Origin: Thauera sedimentorum | GTDB lineage: Bacteria; Pseudomonadota; Gammaproteobacteria; Burkholderiales; Rhodocyclaceae | Assembly: GCF_014489115.1 (NCBI RefSeq) | Contig: NZ_JACTAH010000001.1 | Span: 620,001-684,000, forward strand | Direction of reading: 5' to 3' | DNA length: 64,000 nt | In this document: piece by piece, positions 18,578-26,779 of the stretch | How the letters are laid out: every line of letters starts with the position of its first letter | Position numbering within the stretch: the stretch's first letter is position 1 | Notes under the pieces: generated by a model | The model's database searches: none | Told to the model about the DNA's origin: nothing | The model's input: only the letters and a program-made list of their open reading frames with translations | Position numbers and translations under genes: made by a program

Positions 18578-18853
18578 ATGGAACTGAGTCCCGCGGCTCC
18601 CGCCGGCTTCGATCTTAGCCGCCGCTTTGTCCGCGTCACCGGCACACGTCCGAACGGCTTCGTCGAATTCGAGTTTGCGATCGGCGAGCCCGAGCTCTTC
18701 GTCGAGATGATCCTCGGCAAGGAAGCTTTCGAGGAGTTCTGCACGGCGAACGCCGTGACGATGCTGGACCCCGACGGGAGCACGGTCGTGGGTGGTGCCG
18801 ACGAGGACTGGAACTGGCGTCTCGCCGACGCCACCCGCACCCGTTTCCGCTGA
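18578..18853 (+). CDS. dmpK: Phenol hydroxylase assembly subunit P0
   Basis: A 91-residue DmpK/PhhK-type protein. It has the family's FVRVTGTRPNGFVEFEFAIG and the ending DWNWRLAD. P0 is not part of the active enzyme but helps assemble the di-iron hydroxylase, probably by aiding iron loading. The gene starts 10 bases after the dioxygenase stop and precedes the five enzyme subunits in the usual order. Length and position fit the family well. Confidence 0.9.
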   Translation: MELSPAAPAGFDLSRRFVRVTGTRPNGFVEFEFAIGEPELFVEMILGKEAFEEFCTANAVTMLDPDGSTVVGGADEDWNWRLADATRTRFR

Positions 18854-18890
18854 TACCCAAGCCGGCCTTGTCGCCGGTTCCCCCGAATCC

Positions 18891-18912
18891 GCGTGCCGCA
18901 ATAGCGGCACGC
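18891..18912. other. Intercistronic hairpin before the P1 gene
   Basis: GCGTGCCGC-aata-GCGGCACGC is a perfect 9-bp stem with a tetraloop in the 72-base gap between P0 and P1. It ends one base before the AGGAGA ribosome site of P1. It could act as an mRNA processing or stability element, or modulate P1 translation. There is no T-run, so termination is unlikely. Confidence 0.55.
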
Positions 18913-18925
18913 CAGGAGAACTGCC

Positions 18926-19918
18926 ATGCAGATCGACTTACGCACGGTCACCATCGACCCGCAGCGCAACACTTTCGACCACCTTGCCCGGCGCTTCGGC
19001 GACAAGCCCGCCTCGCGCTACCAGGAGGGTAGCTACGACATCCAGGCTGCTGAAAACCTGCATTACCGCCCCACCTGGGATCCGGAGCAGGCGCTCTACG
19101 ACACCTCAATCACCCGCATCGTGCTGCAGGACTGGTACGTCCTCAAGGATCCGCGCCAGTACTACTACAGCACCTACACCCTGGCCCGCGCCCGCCAGCA
19201 GGAAACCGCGGAGGCGAACTTCGGCTTCGTCGAATCGCGCGGCCTGGGCGACGCGATGGCGGAAGAGCTGCGCGACGCTGCCCTGCGCGTGTTGGTGCCG
19301 CTGCGCCACGCCGCCTGGGGGGCGAACCAGAACAACGCCTTCATCTGCGGCTACGGCTACGGCACCGCCTTCACCCAGCCGTGCATGTACCACGCCATGG
19401 ACAACCTGGGCATCGCCCAGTACCTCTCGCGCCTCGGCCTGCTGCTGGGTGACACGGAAGCGCTGGATGCGGCGAAGCAGGCATGGACCGAGGACCGCTC
19501 CTGGCAACCGCTGCGCCGCTACGTCGAGGACAGCATGGCGCTGCGCGATCCCTTCGAGCTCTTCGTTGCGCAGAACCTCGTGCTTGACGGCCTGCTGTAC
19601 CCGCTGGTCTATGGCCGCATCGTAGATGACGAGTTGTCGCCGCGTGGCGCCAGTGCGGTGGCGATGCTGACCCAGTTCATGAGCGACTGGTTCGACGAGA
19701 CGCGCAAGTGGGTCGATTCGGTCGTCAAGACTGCCGCCGCCGAGTCGGACGGCAACCGTGCGGTGCTCGCCGAGTGGATTCACGACTGGCGCGAGCGTGC
19801 CGCCGCCGCCCTGCTGCCGATCGTCGAGCTCGCCCTCGGTGCACGGGCGGACGAAGCCGTTGCCGAACAACTCACCGCCTTCGACGCCCGGGTCGCCAAG
19901 ACCGGCGTCACCCTCTGA
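18926..19918 (+). CDS. dmpL: Phenol hydroxylase P1, beta subunit
   Basis: A 330-residue beta subunit of the multicomponent phenol hydroxylase (bacterial di-iron monooxygenase, MmoC/TmoE-like fold without metal ligands). It begins MQIDLRTVTIDPQRNTFDHLARRFGDK and contains RPTWDPEQALYD and QDWYVLKDPRQYYYSTYTLARA, typical of DmpL/TomA1/PoxB. With the alpha (P3) and gamma (P4) chains it forms the hydroxylase dimer. AGGAGAA supports the start, and the P2 gene follows after 10 bases. Confidence 0.94.
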   Translation: MQIDLRTVTIDPQRNTFDHLARRFGDKPASRYQEGSYDIQAAENLHYRPTWDPEQALYDTSITRIVLQDWYVLKDPRQYYYSTYTLARARQQETAEANFGFVESRGLGDAMAEELRDAALRVLVPLRHAAWGANQNNAFICGYGYGTAFTQPCMYHAMDNLGIAQYLSRLGLLLGDTEALDAAKQAWTEDRSWQPLRRYVEDSMALRDPFELFVAQNLVLDGLLYPLVYGRIVDDELSPRGASAVAMLTQFMSDWFDETRKWVDSVVKTAAAESDGNRAVLAEWIHDWRERAAAALLPIVELALGARADEAVAEQLTAFDARVAKTGVTL

Positions 19919-19928
19919 GGAGCCCTCG

Positions 19929-20198
19929 ATGTCCACCGTATTCATTGCGCTGCAGGCCAACGAAGACACACGCCCGATCATCGATGCGATCGCGCTCGAC
20001 AACCCGGGCGCGGTGGTGAACCGCCAGCCGGCGATGGTCAAGATCGACGCGCCCAACCGTCTGGTGATCCGCCGCGAGACGATAGAGGAGCAGGTCGGCC
20101 GCGCCTTCGATCTGCAGGAACTGCAGGTCAACCTGATCACGCTGTCGGGCAACGTCGACGAGGACGAAGACGAACTGACCCTGACCTGGCACAGCTAA
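19929..20198 (+). CDS. dmpM: Phenol hydroxylase P2, coupling (effector) protein
   Basis: An 89-residue MmoB/DmpM-type effector protein without cofactor. The family pattern is clear: STVFIALQANEDTRPIIDAI, PAMVKIDAPNRLVIRRET and the acidic tail NVDEDEDELTLTWHS. It binds the hydroxylase and couples NADH use to oxygen activation. The ATG at 19929 lies next to GAGGAG. Position between P1 and P3 is standard for dmp/phh/tom operons. Confidence 0.94.
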   Translation: MSTVFIALQANEDTRPIIDAIALDNPGAVVNRQPAMVKIDAPNRLVIRRETIEEQVGRAFDLQELQVNLITLSGNVDEDEDELTLTWHS

Positions 20199-20222
20199 AA
20201 GACAGAACGAGGAGACCGCATC

Positions 20223-21740
20223 ATGGACATGAAGGTGCAGAAGAAGAAGCTTGGCATGAAGGAGCGCTACCGCGCGCTGACCCGCGACCTGGGCTGGGAG
20301 CCGAGCTATCGCACGAAGGATGAGCTCTACCCCTACGTGAAGTACGAGGGCATCCGCATCCACGACTGGGAGAAGTGGGAAGACCCCTTCCGCCTGACGA
20401 TGGACGCGTACTGGAAGTACCAGGCGGAGAAGGAGCGCAAGTTCTACGCGATCATCGACGCACACGCGCAGAACAACGGACATCTCCACATCACCGACGC
20501 CCGTTACCTCTCCGCGCTGAAGATCTTCCTGCAGGCGATCAGCCCGGGCGAGTACTGCGCGCACAAGGGTTTTGCCCGCGTGGGCCGCGAGTTTGCCGGG
20601 GTCGGCACCCAGGTGGCGTGCCAGATGCAGGCCATCGACGAGATCCGCCACGCGCAGACGCAGATCCACGCGATGTCGAACTACAACCGTTACTACGACG
20701 GTTTCCACGCCTTTGCCGATGCGCGTGACCGCATCTGGTACACCTCGGTGGCGCGTTCCTTCTTTGACGATGCGATGTCGGCCGGGCCGTTCGAGTTCAT
20801 GATCGCCATCGGCTTCAGCTTCGAGTACGTGCTGACCAACCTGCTCTTCGTGCCCTTCATGTCGGGCGCCGCCTACAACGGCGACATGGCCACCGTGACC
20901 TTCGGCTTCTCGGCGCAGTCCGACGAGGCCCGCCACATGACCCTGGGTCTGGAGTGCATCAAGTTCATGCTGGAGCAGGACCCGGAAAACCTGCCCATCG
21001 TGCAGGCCTGGATCGACAAGTGGTTCTGGCGCGGCTTCCGCGTGCTCGGCCTGGTCAGCACGATGATGGACTACATGCTGCCCAAGCGCGTGATGTCCTG
21101 GCGCGAGGCTTTCGAGATCTACGGCATCGAGAACGGCGGCGCGCTGTTCCGCGATCTGGCGCGCTACGGCATCCGCCCGCCAAAGGGCTGGGAAGACGCC
21201 GGCAAGGCCATCGACCACATGTCGCACCAGCTCATGCTGGGCCTCTACCAGTGGAGCTTCGGCACCGCCTTCCACAGCTGGATTCCGTCCGACGAGGACA
21301 TGGACTGGTTGTCGGCGAAGTATCCGACCACCTTCGACAAGTACTACCGCCCGCGCTGGAACCACATCAAGAAGCTCGCGGCCGAGGGCAAGCAGTACAA
21401 GAACTTCGGCCTCGCCAAGCTGTGCCAGTGCTGCCAGCTGCCGACCGTGTTCACGGAGCCGGACGACCCCACGCTGATCTGCCACCGCGAGACGGTCTAC
21501 AAGGGCGAGACCTACCACTTCTGTTCTGATGGCTGCCAAAGCGTGTTCGAGGACGAACCGGAGAAGTACATCCAGGCCTGGCTGCCGATGCCGGCGCTGT
21601 TCCGCGAGCAGCAGGGCGACATTGCCGCGTGGATGGACTGGGTCAGCCTGCGCGACGGCTTCGACAACGGCGACTACGACGGCTCGCGCGACCAGAAGCA
21701 CTTCAAAGAGTGGCGCGAGATCGCTACCTCCAACCGCTAA
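20223..21740 (+). CDS. dmpN: Phenol hydroxylase P3, catalytic alpha subunit
   Basis: The 505-residue di-iron subunit that hydroxylates phenol (and often cresols or toluene) to catechol with O2. The carboxylate-bridged centre is complete: Glu110, Glu140 with His143 (DEIRHAQ), Glu201 (FEYVLTN), Glu235 with His238 (DEARHM). A C-terminal YHS-like Cys pair region (CQCCQLPTVF, then HFCSDGCQSVFEDEPEKY) is also present, as in DmpN. ACGAGGAG precedes the ATG. All ligands are intact, so activity is expected. Confidence 0.96.
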   Translation: MDMKVQKKKLGMKERYRALTRDLGWEPSYRTKDELYPYVKYEGIRIHDWEKWEDPFRLTMDAYWKYQAEKERKFYAIIDAHAQNNGHLHITDARYLSALKIFLQAISPGEYCAHKGFARVGREFAGVGTQVACQMQAIDEIRHAQTQIHAMSNYNRYYDGFHAFADARDRIWYTSVARSFFDDAMSAGPFEFMIAIGFSFEYVLTNLLFVPFMSGAAYNGDMATVTFGFSAQSDEARHMTLGLECIKFMLEQDPENLPIVQAWIDKWFWRGFRVLGLVSTMMDYMLPKRVMSWREAFEIYGIENGGALFRDLARYGIRPPKGWEDAGKAIDHMSHQLMLGLYQWSFGTAFHSWIPSDEDMDWLSAKYPTTFDKYYRPRWNHIKKLAAEGKQYKNFGLAKLCQCCQLPTVFTEPDDPTLICHRETVYKGETYHFCSDGCQSVFEDEPEKYIQAWLPMPALFREQQGDIAAWMDWVSLRDGFDNGDYDGSRDQKHFKEWREIATSNR

Positions 21741-21802
21741 GTACCAGGCGGGCACGCCGCGCGGGAGCGGCGGCCCGACCTCTTCAATGAGGAGACATGA
21801 AC

Positions 21803-22159
21803 ATGGCAGTCAAGTCCATCAAGGAATACATTGGCGAGCCGCGCGACAGCGTTGGTCATTTTCACGGCAACCAACTGCTCTTCGTCAGCTGGGACCGTCA
21901 CCTGCTGTTCGCCGCGCCCTTCCTGCTTTATGTGAATCCTGAAACGCGCTTCGGCGACGTGGTGTCCGGCCCGCTGACCGCGCTGCTGCAGCCCGACCCC
22001 GATGCCGCCGCCATCGACTGGAACCGCGTCGAGTGGCTGAAGGCCAACCAACCGTGGACGCCGGATTTCGAGCGCACGCTGGCCGAGAACGGCATCAGCC
22101 ACAAGGACCAGCTGCGCTTCCGCACCCCCGGCCCCAATAGCCTGCTCAACCCGGCCTGA
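21803..22159 (+). CDS. dmpO: Phenol hydroxylase P4, gamma subunit
   Basis: A 118-residue gamma subunit (DmpO/TomA4). It has the family's MAVKSIKEYIGEPRDSVGHFHGNQLLFVSWDRHLLFAAPF and ends with TPGPNSLLNPA. It packs on the alpha chain in the hydroxylase dimer. Of two in-frame ATGs (21797, 21803) the second is better spaced from AGGAG. The reductase gene follows 11 bases after the stop. Confidence 0.92.
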   Translation: MAVKSIKEYIGEPRDSVGHFHGNQLLFVSWDRHLLFAAPFLLYVNPETRFGDVVSGPLTALLQPDPDAAAIDWNRVEWLKANQPWTPDFERTLAENGISHKDQLRFRTPGPNSLLNPA

Positions 22160-22170
22160 CGGAGGCGGCG

Positions 22171-23232
22171 ATGAGCTACGAGCTGACGATCGAGCCGCTG
22201 GGACACACGATCCCCATCGAAGACGGCCAGACCATCCTCGACGCTGCACTGCGTGCCGGCGTCTACCTGCCGCATGCCTGCTGTCACGGTCTGTGCGCGA
22301 CCTGTAAGATCCAGGTCACCGACGGCGAGATCGAGCATGGCGAGGCATCGAGCTTCGCGCTGATGGATTTCGAGCGTGAGGAAGGCAAGTGCCTGGCGTG
22401 CTGCGCCACCGCGCAGGGCGACATCACCATCGAAGCCGACATCGAGGAAGACCCGGACGCCGAAAACCTGCCGGTGCGCGACTTTGACGTCACGGTGAGC
22501 CGCATCGAAAACCTGACGCCGACCATCAAGGGCGTGTGGCTGAAGCTGGATGCGGCCGAGGGCATGCGCTTTCAGGCCGGGCAGTATGTGAACCTGGCCT
22601 TCCCGGGCGGGATCGGCAGCCGGGCGTTTTCGATTGCCGGCCCGCCGTCGGTCGCCGGCGAGGTGGAGCTCAACATCCGCCTGGTGCCTGGCGGAGAAGC
22701 TACCGGCTACGTTCACAACACGCTCAAGGTCGGTGAGCGTCTGCGCCTGAGCGGTCCCTACGGACGCTTCTTCGTGAAGAAATCGGCCAAGGTGCCGGTG
22801 ATTTTCGTGGGCGGCGGCTCGGGGCTGTCCAGCCCGCGTTCGATGATCCTCGACCTGCTGGAAGAGGGCTTCACACTGCCGATCACGCTGGTTTACGGTC
22901 AGCGCACGCGCGAGGAGCTTTACTACCACGACGAGTTTCTCGCGCTCGCCGAGAAGCACTCGAACTTCCGTTATGTGCCGGCGCTCTCGCACGAACCCGC
23001 CGAGTCGGACTGGCAGGGCTTCCGTGGCTTTGTGCACGATGCCGCCAAGGCCGCCTTCGACAACGACTTCCGCGGTCACAAGGCTTATTTGTGCGGCCCG
23101 CCGCTGATGATCGAGGCCTGCATCACCACCCTGATGCAGGGGCGGCTGTTCGAGCGCGACATCTACACCGAGAAGTTCATCTCCGCGGCCGACGCCCAGC
23201 AGGTGCGTAGCCCGCTGTTCAAGGCTATTTGA
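22171..23232 (+). CDS. dmpP: Phenol hydroxylase P5, NADH:ferredoxin-type reductase
   Basis: A 353-residue electron-transfer component. The N terminus is a plant-type [2Fe-2S] domain with Cys37, Cys42, Cys45 and Cys77 (C-x4-C-x2-C-x31-C). The FAD domain follows with RAFSIAGPPS, then the NAD domain with FVGGGSGLSSPRSMI and the late CGPPLMIEAC. It passes electrons from NADH through FAD and the cluster to the di-iron subunit. It closes the upper operon; the 227 bases after it hold a second LysR-type promoter. Confidence 0.95.
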   Translation: MSYELTIEPLGHTIPIEDGQTILDAALRAGVYLPHACCHGLCATCKIQVTDGEIEHGEASSFALMDFEREEGKCLACCATAQGDITIEADIEEDPDAENLPVRDFDVTVSRIENLTPTIKGVWLKLDAAEGMRFQAGQYVNLAFPGGIGSRAFSIAGPPSVAGEVELNIRLVPGGEATGYVHNTLKVGERLRLSGPYGRFFVKKSAKVPVIFVGGGSGLSSPRSMILDLLEEGFTLPITLVYGQRTREELYYHDEFLALAEKHSNFRYVPALSHEPAESDWQGFRGFVHDAAKAAFDNDFRGHKAYLCGPPLMIEACITTLMQGRLFERDIYTEKFISAADAQQVRSPLFKAI

Positions 23233-23293
23233 AGTACCACGGCAGCGTTCGGGCCCGGTGGCCCGGCGCCGCCCTTCGGCTATGTCTATGTCG

Positions 23294-23308
23294 ATACTGA
23301 AAAGGTAT
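23294..23308. promoter_or_regulatory. LysR (BenM/CatM-type) operator ATAC-N7-GTAT, copy 2
   Basis: ATACTGAAAAGGTAT fits ATAC-N7-GTAT. It shares AAAGGTATCGA with the copy at 6067, and both are followed by 15 unrelated bases, a GTATT and then GACGGTA. The half-site ends 21 bases before a -35-like TTAGAC, as in copy 1. This points to one LysR protein acting at both promoters. Confidence 0.7.
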
Positions 23309-23329
23309 CGAATCCGCGATAACAAAGTA

Positions 23330-23359
23330 TTAGACGGTATTCCGGTGCTTTCCTAGACT
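23330..23359 (+). promoter_or_regulatory. Probable sigma-70 promoter of the lower meta-pathway operon
   Basis: TTAGAC (23330-23335), an 18-base spacer and TAGACT (23354-23359) give a start near 23366, about 94 bases before the dehydrogenase ATG. The box spacing equals that of the promoter at 6103-6132. It implies that the lower pathway can be expressed apart from the sigma-54 operon. Confidence 0.5.
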
Positions 23360-23459
23360 CGTCTTCACCAGCATTGGCGCCGGTCCGCCGGCGTGATCGA
23401 AGGAAAGCCCATCGGCGTGGCTCCCAAGCCCGACCGATACAACAACAGGCGAGGAGACC

Positions 23460-24920
23460 ATGCGTCTTATTGAGAATTTCATCGGCGGCGAATACGTCGC
23501 CGCGGCCAGCGGGCGGCGCTTCGACAAGCGTTCGCCGCTGGATAACCGGATCATTGCCTCGATCAGCGAGGCGGGCCGGCCGGAAGTGGATGCTGCGGTG
23601 CAGGCGGCGCGTGCCGCCTTGCGTGGCGAGTGGGGCGGGCTGACCACCGACCAGCGCGTGGAGCTGCTCTACGGCGTCGCCAACGAGATCACCCGCCGCT
23701 TCGAGGACTTCGTCGAAGCGGAGATGGCCGACACCGGCCAGCCCTCGCACGTGATGCGGCATGTGTTCATCCCGCGCGGCGCGGCCAACTTCAAGGTCTT
23801 CGCAGACGTGGTCAAGAACGTGCCCACCGAGGCCTTCCAGATGGCCACGCCGGACGGCGCCGGGGCGCTGAACTACGGCATCCGCGTGCCCAAGGGGGTG
23901 ATCGGCGTGATCTGCCCGTGGAACGCGCCTTTCCTGCTGATGACCTGGAAGCTTGGCCCCGCCCTGGCCTGTGGCAACACCGTGGTGGTGAAGCCTTCCG
24001 AAGAAACCCCCAACACCGCCGCGCTGCTGGGCGAGGTGATGAACGCGGTGGGCGTGCCCAAGGGCGTGTACAACGTGGTCAACGGCTTCGGGCCGGACTC
24101 CGCGGGCGCCTACCTGACCGAGCATCCGGGTGTGGATGCGATCACCTTCACCGGCGAGACGCGCACCGGCGCGGCGATCATGAAGGCGGCCTCCGACGGC
24201 ATGCGCGACGTGTCCTTCGAACTCGGCGGCAAGAACGCGGGCATCGTGTTTGCCGATGCCGACTTCGACAAGGCGGTCGACGGCATCTTCCGCTCCGCCT
24301 TCCTCAACACCGGGCAGGTCTGCCTGGGCACCGAGCGGGTGTATGTGGAACGGCCGATCTTCGAGCGCTTCGTCGCTGCGCTGAAGGCCAAGGCCGAGGC
24401 GGTGAAGTACGGCCGTCCGGAAGATCACGACAGCAACTACGGCCCGCTGATCAGCCAGGAACACAAGCAGAAGGTGCTCTCCTACTACGCCAAGGCGGTG
24501 GAAGAGGGCGCCACGCTGGTGACCGGGGGCGGCGTGCCCGACATGCCGGGCGAGCTGGCCGAGGGCGCCTGGGTGCAGCCCACCATCTGGACCGGCCTGC
24601 CGGAAACCGCCGCCGTGGTGCGCGAGGAAATTTTCGGCCCGTGCTGCCACATCCGGCCCTTCGATAGCGAGGACGAAGTGGCGAATCTCGCCAACGACAC
24701 CGACTACGGCCTTTCCACCACGATCTGGACCACCAACCTGGCCCGCGCCCACCGCATGGCGGCGCGCATCGAGGTCGGCATCACCTGGATCAACAGCTGG
24801 TTCCTGCGCGACCTGCGCACGGCTTTCGGCGGTTCCAAGCAGTCGGGCATCGGGCGCGAGGGCGGCGTGCATTCGCTCGAGTTCTACACCGAAACCCGCA
24901 ACATCTGCGTGAAGCTGTGA
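23460..24920 (+). CDS. dmpC: 2-hydroxymuconic semialdehyde dehydrogenase
   Basis: A 486-residue NAD-dependent aldehyde dehydrogenase of the DmpC/XylG type, turning 2-hydroxymuconic semialdehyde into 4-oxalocrotonate. Catalytic Cys288 lies in GQVCLGTE and the general base Glu254 in FELGGKN; the NAD-site Asn lies in CPWNAPF. The start MRLIENFIGGEY is typical, and GAGGAG precedes the ATG. It heads the lower-pathway operon behind the LysR-type promoter. The hydrolytic-branch enzyme (DmpD) is absent, so all flux here runs through the oxalocrotonate branch. Confidence 0.93.
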   Translation: MRLIENFIGGEYVAAASGRRFDKRSPLDNRIIASISEAGRPEVDAAVQAARAALRGEWGGLTTDQRVELLYGVANEITRRFEDFVEAEMADTGQPSHVMRHVFIPRGAANFKVFADVVKNVPTEAFQMATPDGAGALNYGIRVPKGVIGVICPWNAPFLLMTWKLGPALACGNTVVVKPSEETPNTAALLGEVMNAVGVPKGVYNVVNGFGPDSAGAYLTEHPGVDAITFTGETRTGAAIMKAASDGMRDVSFELGGKNAGIVFADADFDKAVDGIFRSAFLNTGQVCLGTERVYVERPIFERFVAALKAKAEAVKYGRPEDHDSNYGPLISQEHKQKVLSYYAKAVEEGATLVTGGGVPDMPGELAEGAWVQPTIWTGLPETAAVVREEIFGPCCHIRPFDSEDEVANLANDTDYGLSTTIWTTNLARAHRMAARIEVGITWINSWFLRDLRTAFGGSKQSGIGREGGVHSLEFYTETRNICVKL

Positions 24921-24928
24921 GGGCGGCC

Positions 24929-25726
24929 ATGGACGACAACAAGATCCGTCAGTACGGCGACGAGCTCTACGACGCCTGGCGCGAGCGCCGCATGCTTGCC
25001 CCCCTGCGCGAGCGCGAACCCGAGATCACCATCGAAGACGCCTACCGCATCCAGCAGCGCTTCGTCGCGCGCCGGGTGGAGGCGGGCGAGCGCATCGTCG
25101 GCAAGAAGATCGGCGCCACCAGCAAGCCGGTGCAGGACTTCCTCGGTGTGTATCAGCCCGACTTCGGCATGCTCACCTCCGGCATGGTGTACCAGGAAGG
25201 CGACACCATCGACCTGGGCACGCTGATCCAGCCCAAGGCCGAGGCGGAACTCGCCTTCGTGCTCAAGGAAGACCTCAAGGGGCCGGGCGTGACCGCGATG
25301 GACGTGATCCGCGCCACCGACTACGTGCTGCCCTGCTTCGAGATCGTCGATTCGCGCATCCGCGACTGGCAGATCAAGATCCAGGACACCGTCGCCGACA
25401 ACGCCTCCTGCGGCGTGTATGTGCTCGGCAAGACCAAGGGCGACCCGCGCGCGCTGGATATCACCCTGGCCGGCATGGTGCTGGAAAAGAACGGCGAGCT
25501 GTTCTCCACCGGCGTCGGCGCCGCGGTGCAGGGTTCGCCCGCCAACGCGGTGGCCTGGCTGGCCAATACGCTGGGCGAACTGGGCATTCCGTTCCGCGCC
25601 GGCGAGGTGATTCTGTCCGGTTCGCAATCGGCCCTGGTGCCGGTGACGGACGGCGACGAACTGGTGTGCACCGTGGGCGGGCTGGGCAGCTGCCGGGTGA
25701 AATTCAGCGGAAGGAGCGCGGCATGA
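24929..25726 (+). CDS. dmpE: 2-oxopent-4-enoate hydratase
   Basis: A 265-residue hydratase of the DmpE/MhpD/XylJ family, adding water to 2-hydroxypenta-2,4-dienoate to give 4-hydroxy-2-oxovalerate. Family landmarks include GKKIGATSKPVQDFLGVYQPDFG, PKAEAELAFVL (metal-binding Glu pair) and EIVDSRIRDWQIKIQDTVADNAS. The ATG at 24929 is favoured over the ATG at 24917, which would overlap the previous gene. It overlaps the decarboxylase gene by 4 nt; the two enzymes form a complex in related pathways, so coupled translation makes sense. Confidence 0.92.
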   Translation: MDDNKIRQYGDELYDAWRERRMLAPLREREPEITIEDAYRIQQRFVARRVEAGERIVGKKIGATSKPVQDFLGVYQPDFGMLTSGMVYQEGDTIDLGTLIQPKAEAELAFVLKEDLKGPGVTAMDVIRATDYVLPCFEIVDSRIRDWQIKIQDTVADNASCGVYVLGKTKGDPRALDITLAGMVLEKNGELFSTGVGAAVQGSPANAVAWLANTLGELGIPFRAGEVILSGSQSALVPVTDGDELVCTVGGLGSCRVKFSGRSAA

Positions 25727-26526
25727 GCATGAACATCACCCTGGGCCGCGAAGACATCGTGCGCCTGGCCGAACGCGTGGAGGGCGCACAGACCCGCGCC
25801 TACGCCATCCCCAAGCTCACTGACGAATACCCGGCGATGACCATCGGCGACGGCTACGCGGTGCAAAGCGAACTGCGCCGCCGCTTCATCGCCAGCGGCC
25901 ACCGCCTGGTGGGCTGGAAGGCCGGTCTGACCTCGAAGGCGAAGATGCAGCAGATGGGGGTGAACGTGCCCTCGATCGGCTTCCTCACCGACCGCATGGC
26001 GCGCCCGGAAAACGGTGCGATCTCGACCGGTGATCTGGTGCACCCGCGCGTGGAGTGTGAGGTGGCCTTCGTCACCAAGTTAGCTCTTTCCGGGCCGGGC
26101 TGCACCTGCGAGGCCGTGCTCGCCGCCACCGACTATGTGCTGCCGGCGGTGGAGATCATTGATTCGCGCTTTGCCGGCTTCAAGTTCGACCTCGCCAGCG
26201 TGATCGCGGACAACGGCTCGTCGGCGCGCTTCGTCGGCGGCGGCCGCGCGCGCCGGCCGGAAGAGCTGGACCTGCGCACCCTGGGCGTGGTCATGGAGAG
26301 GAACGGCGAGATCGTTGGCACCGGAGCCTCTGCCGCGGTGCTCGGGCACCCGGCCGATGCGGTGGCGATGCTGGTCAACATCCTCGCCGAGATTGGCGAG
26401 ACCCTGCCGGCGGGCAGCTTCGTCATGAGCGGCGGCATCACCGAAGCGGTTGCCGTGAAGCCGGGAGACAGCGTCGTCGCGCGCTTCCAGGAACTCGGCA
26501 GCGTTTCGATGCGCTTCGTCGAATGA
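25723..26526 (+). CDS. dmpH: 2-oxo-3-hexenedioate (4-oxalocrotonate) decarboxylase
   Basis: A 267-residue paralogue of the hydratase, of the DmpH/XylI type. It decarboxylates the 3-ene tautomer of oxalocrotonate to 2-hydroxypentadienoate with Mg2+. Landmarks are GWKAGLTSKAKMQQMGVNVPSIGFL, HPRVECEVAFV and EIIDSRFAGFKFDLASVIADN. GGAG precedes the ATG, which overlaps the stop of dmpE as ATGA. Its partner hydratase is encoded just before it, as in other meta-cleavage operons. Confidence 0.92.
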   Translation: MSMNITLGREDIVRLAERVEGAQTRAYAIPKLTDEYPAMTIGDGYAVQSELRRRFIASGHRLVGWKAGLTSKAKMQQMGVNVPSIGFLTDRMARPENGAISTGDLVHPRVECEVAFVTKLALSGPGCTCEAVLAATDYVLPAVEIIDSRFAGFKFDLASVIADNGSSARFVGGGRARRPEELDLRTLGVVMERNGEIVGTGASAAVLGHPADAVAMLVNILAEIGETLPAGSFVMSGGITEAVAVKPGDSVVARFQELGSVSMRFVE

Positions 26527-26551
26527 CCCTCGGCCCCCACGGAGAGACTAC

Positions 26552-26779
26552 ATGCCAATCATCGAAATGCATCTGATGAAGGGGCGCAGCGACGAGCTCA
26601 AACGCAACGTCGCCGTCGCGGTTACCGAGGCGGTGACGCGTACGCTCGCGTGCAGCCCTGACACCGTGCGCATCCTCATCACCGAACACGGCGCCGACGA
26701 GTTCTTCGTCGCCGGACAGACCATGGCCCAACGCGCCGAGCGCTTGCGTGCGGCCACGCTGCAGGAGCAGGGACAATGA
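26552..26779 (+). CDS. dmpI: 4-oxalocrotonate tautomerase
   Basis: A 75-residue tautomerase. After removal of Met the catalytic Pro1 is exposed ([28 protein letters not shown]), and Arg11 and Arg39-type positions are present. It interconverts the enol and keto forms of oxalocrotonate in the decarboxylative branch. The usual length is about 62 residues; this one carries some 13 extra C-terminal residues ([12 protein letters not shown]). The stop overlaps the next start by 4 nt (ATGA). Confidence 0.92.
   Translation: MPIIEMHLMKGRSDELKRNVAVAVTEAVTRTLACSPDTVRILITEHGADEFFVAGQTMAQRAERLRAATLQEQGQ

Noticed and set aside
17491..19005. 504-codon minus-strand frame opposite catechol 2,3-dioxygenase
   Set aside because: The plus strand matches the dioxygenase along its full length with all metal ligands. 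The antisense product resembles nothing.
19908..21755. 615-codon minus-strand frame opposite phenol hydroxylase P3
   Set aside because: A shadow of a well-conserved di-iron subunit; no start signal and no recognisable domain.
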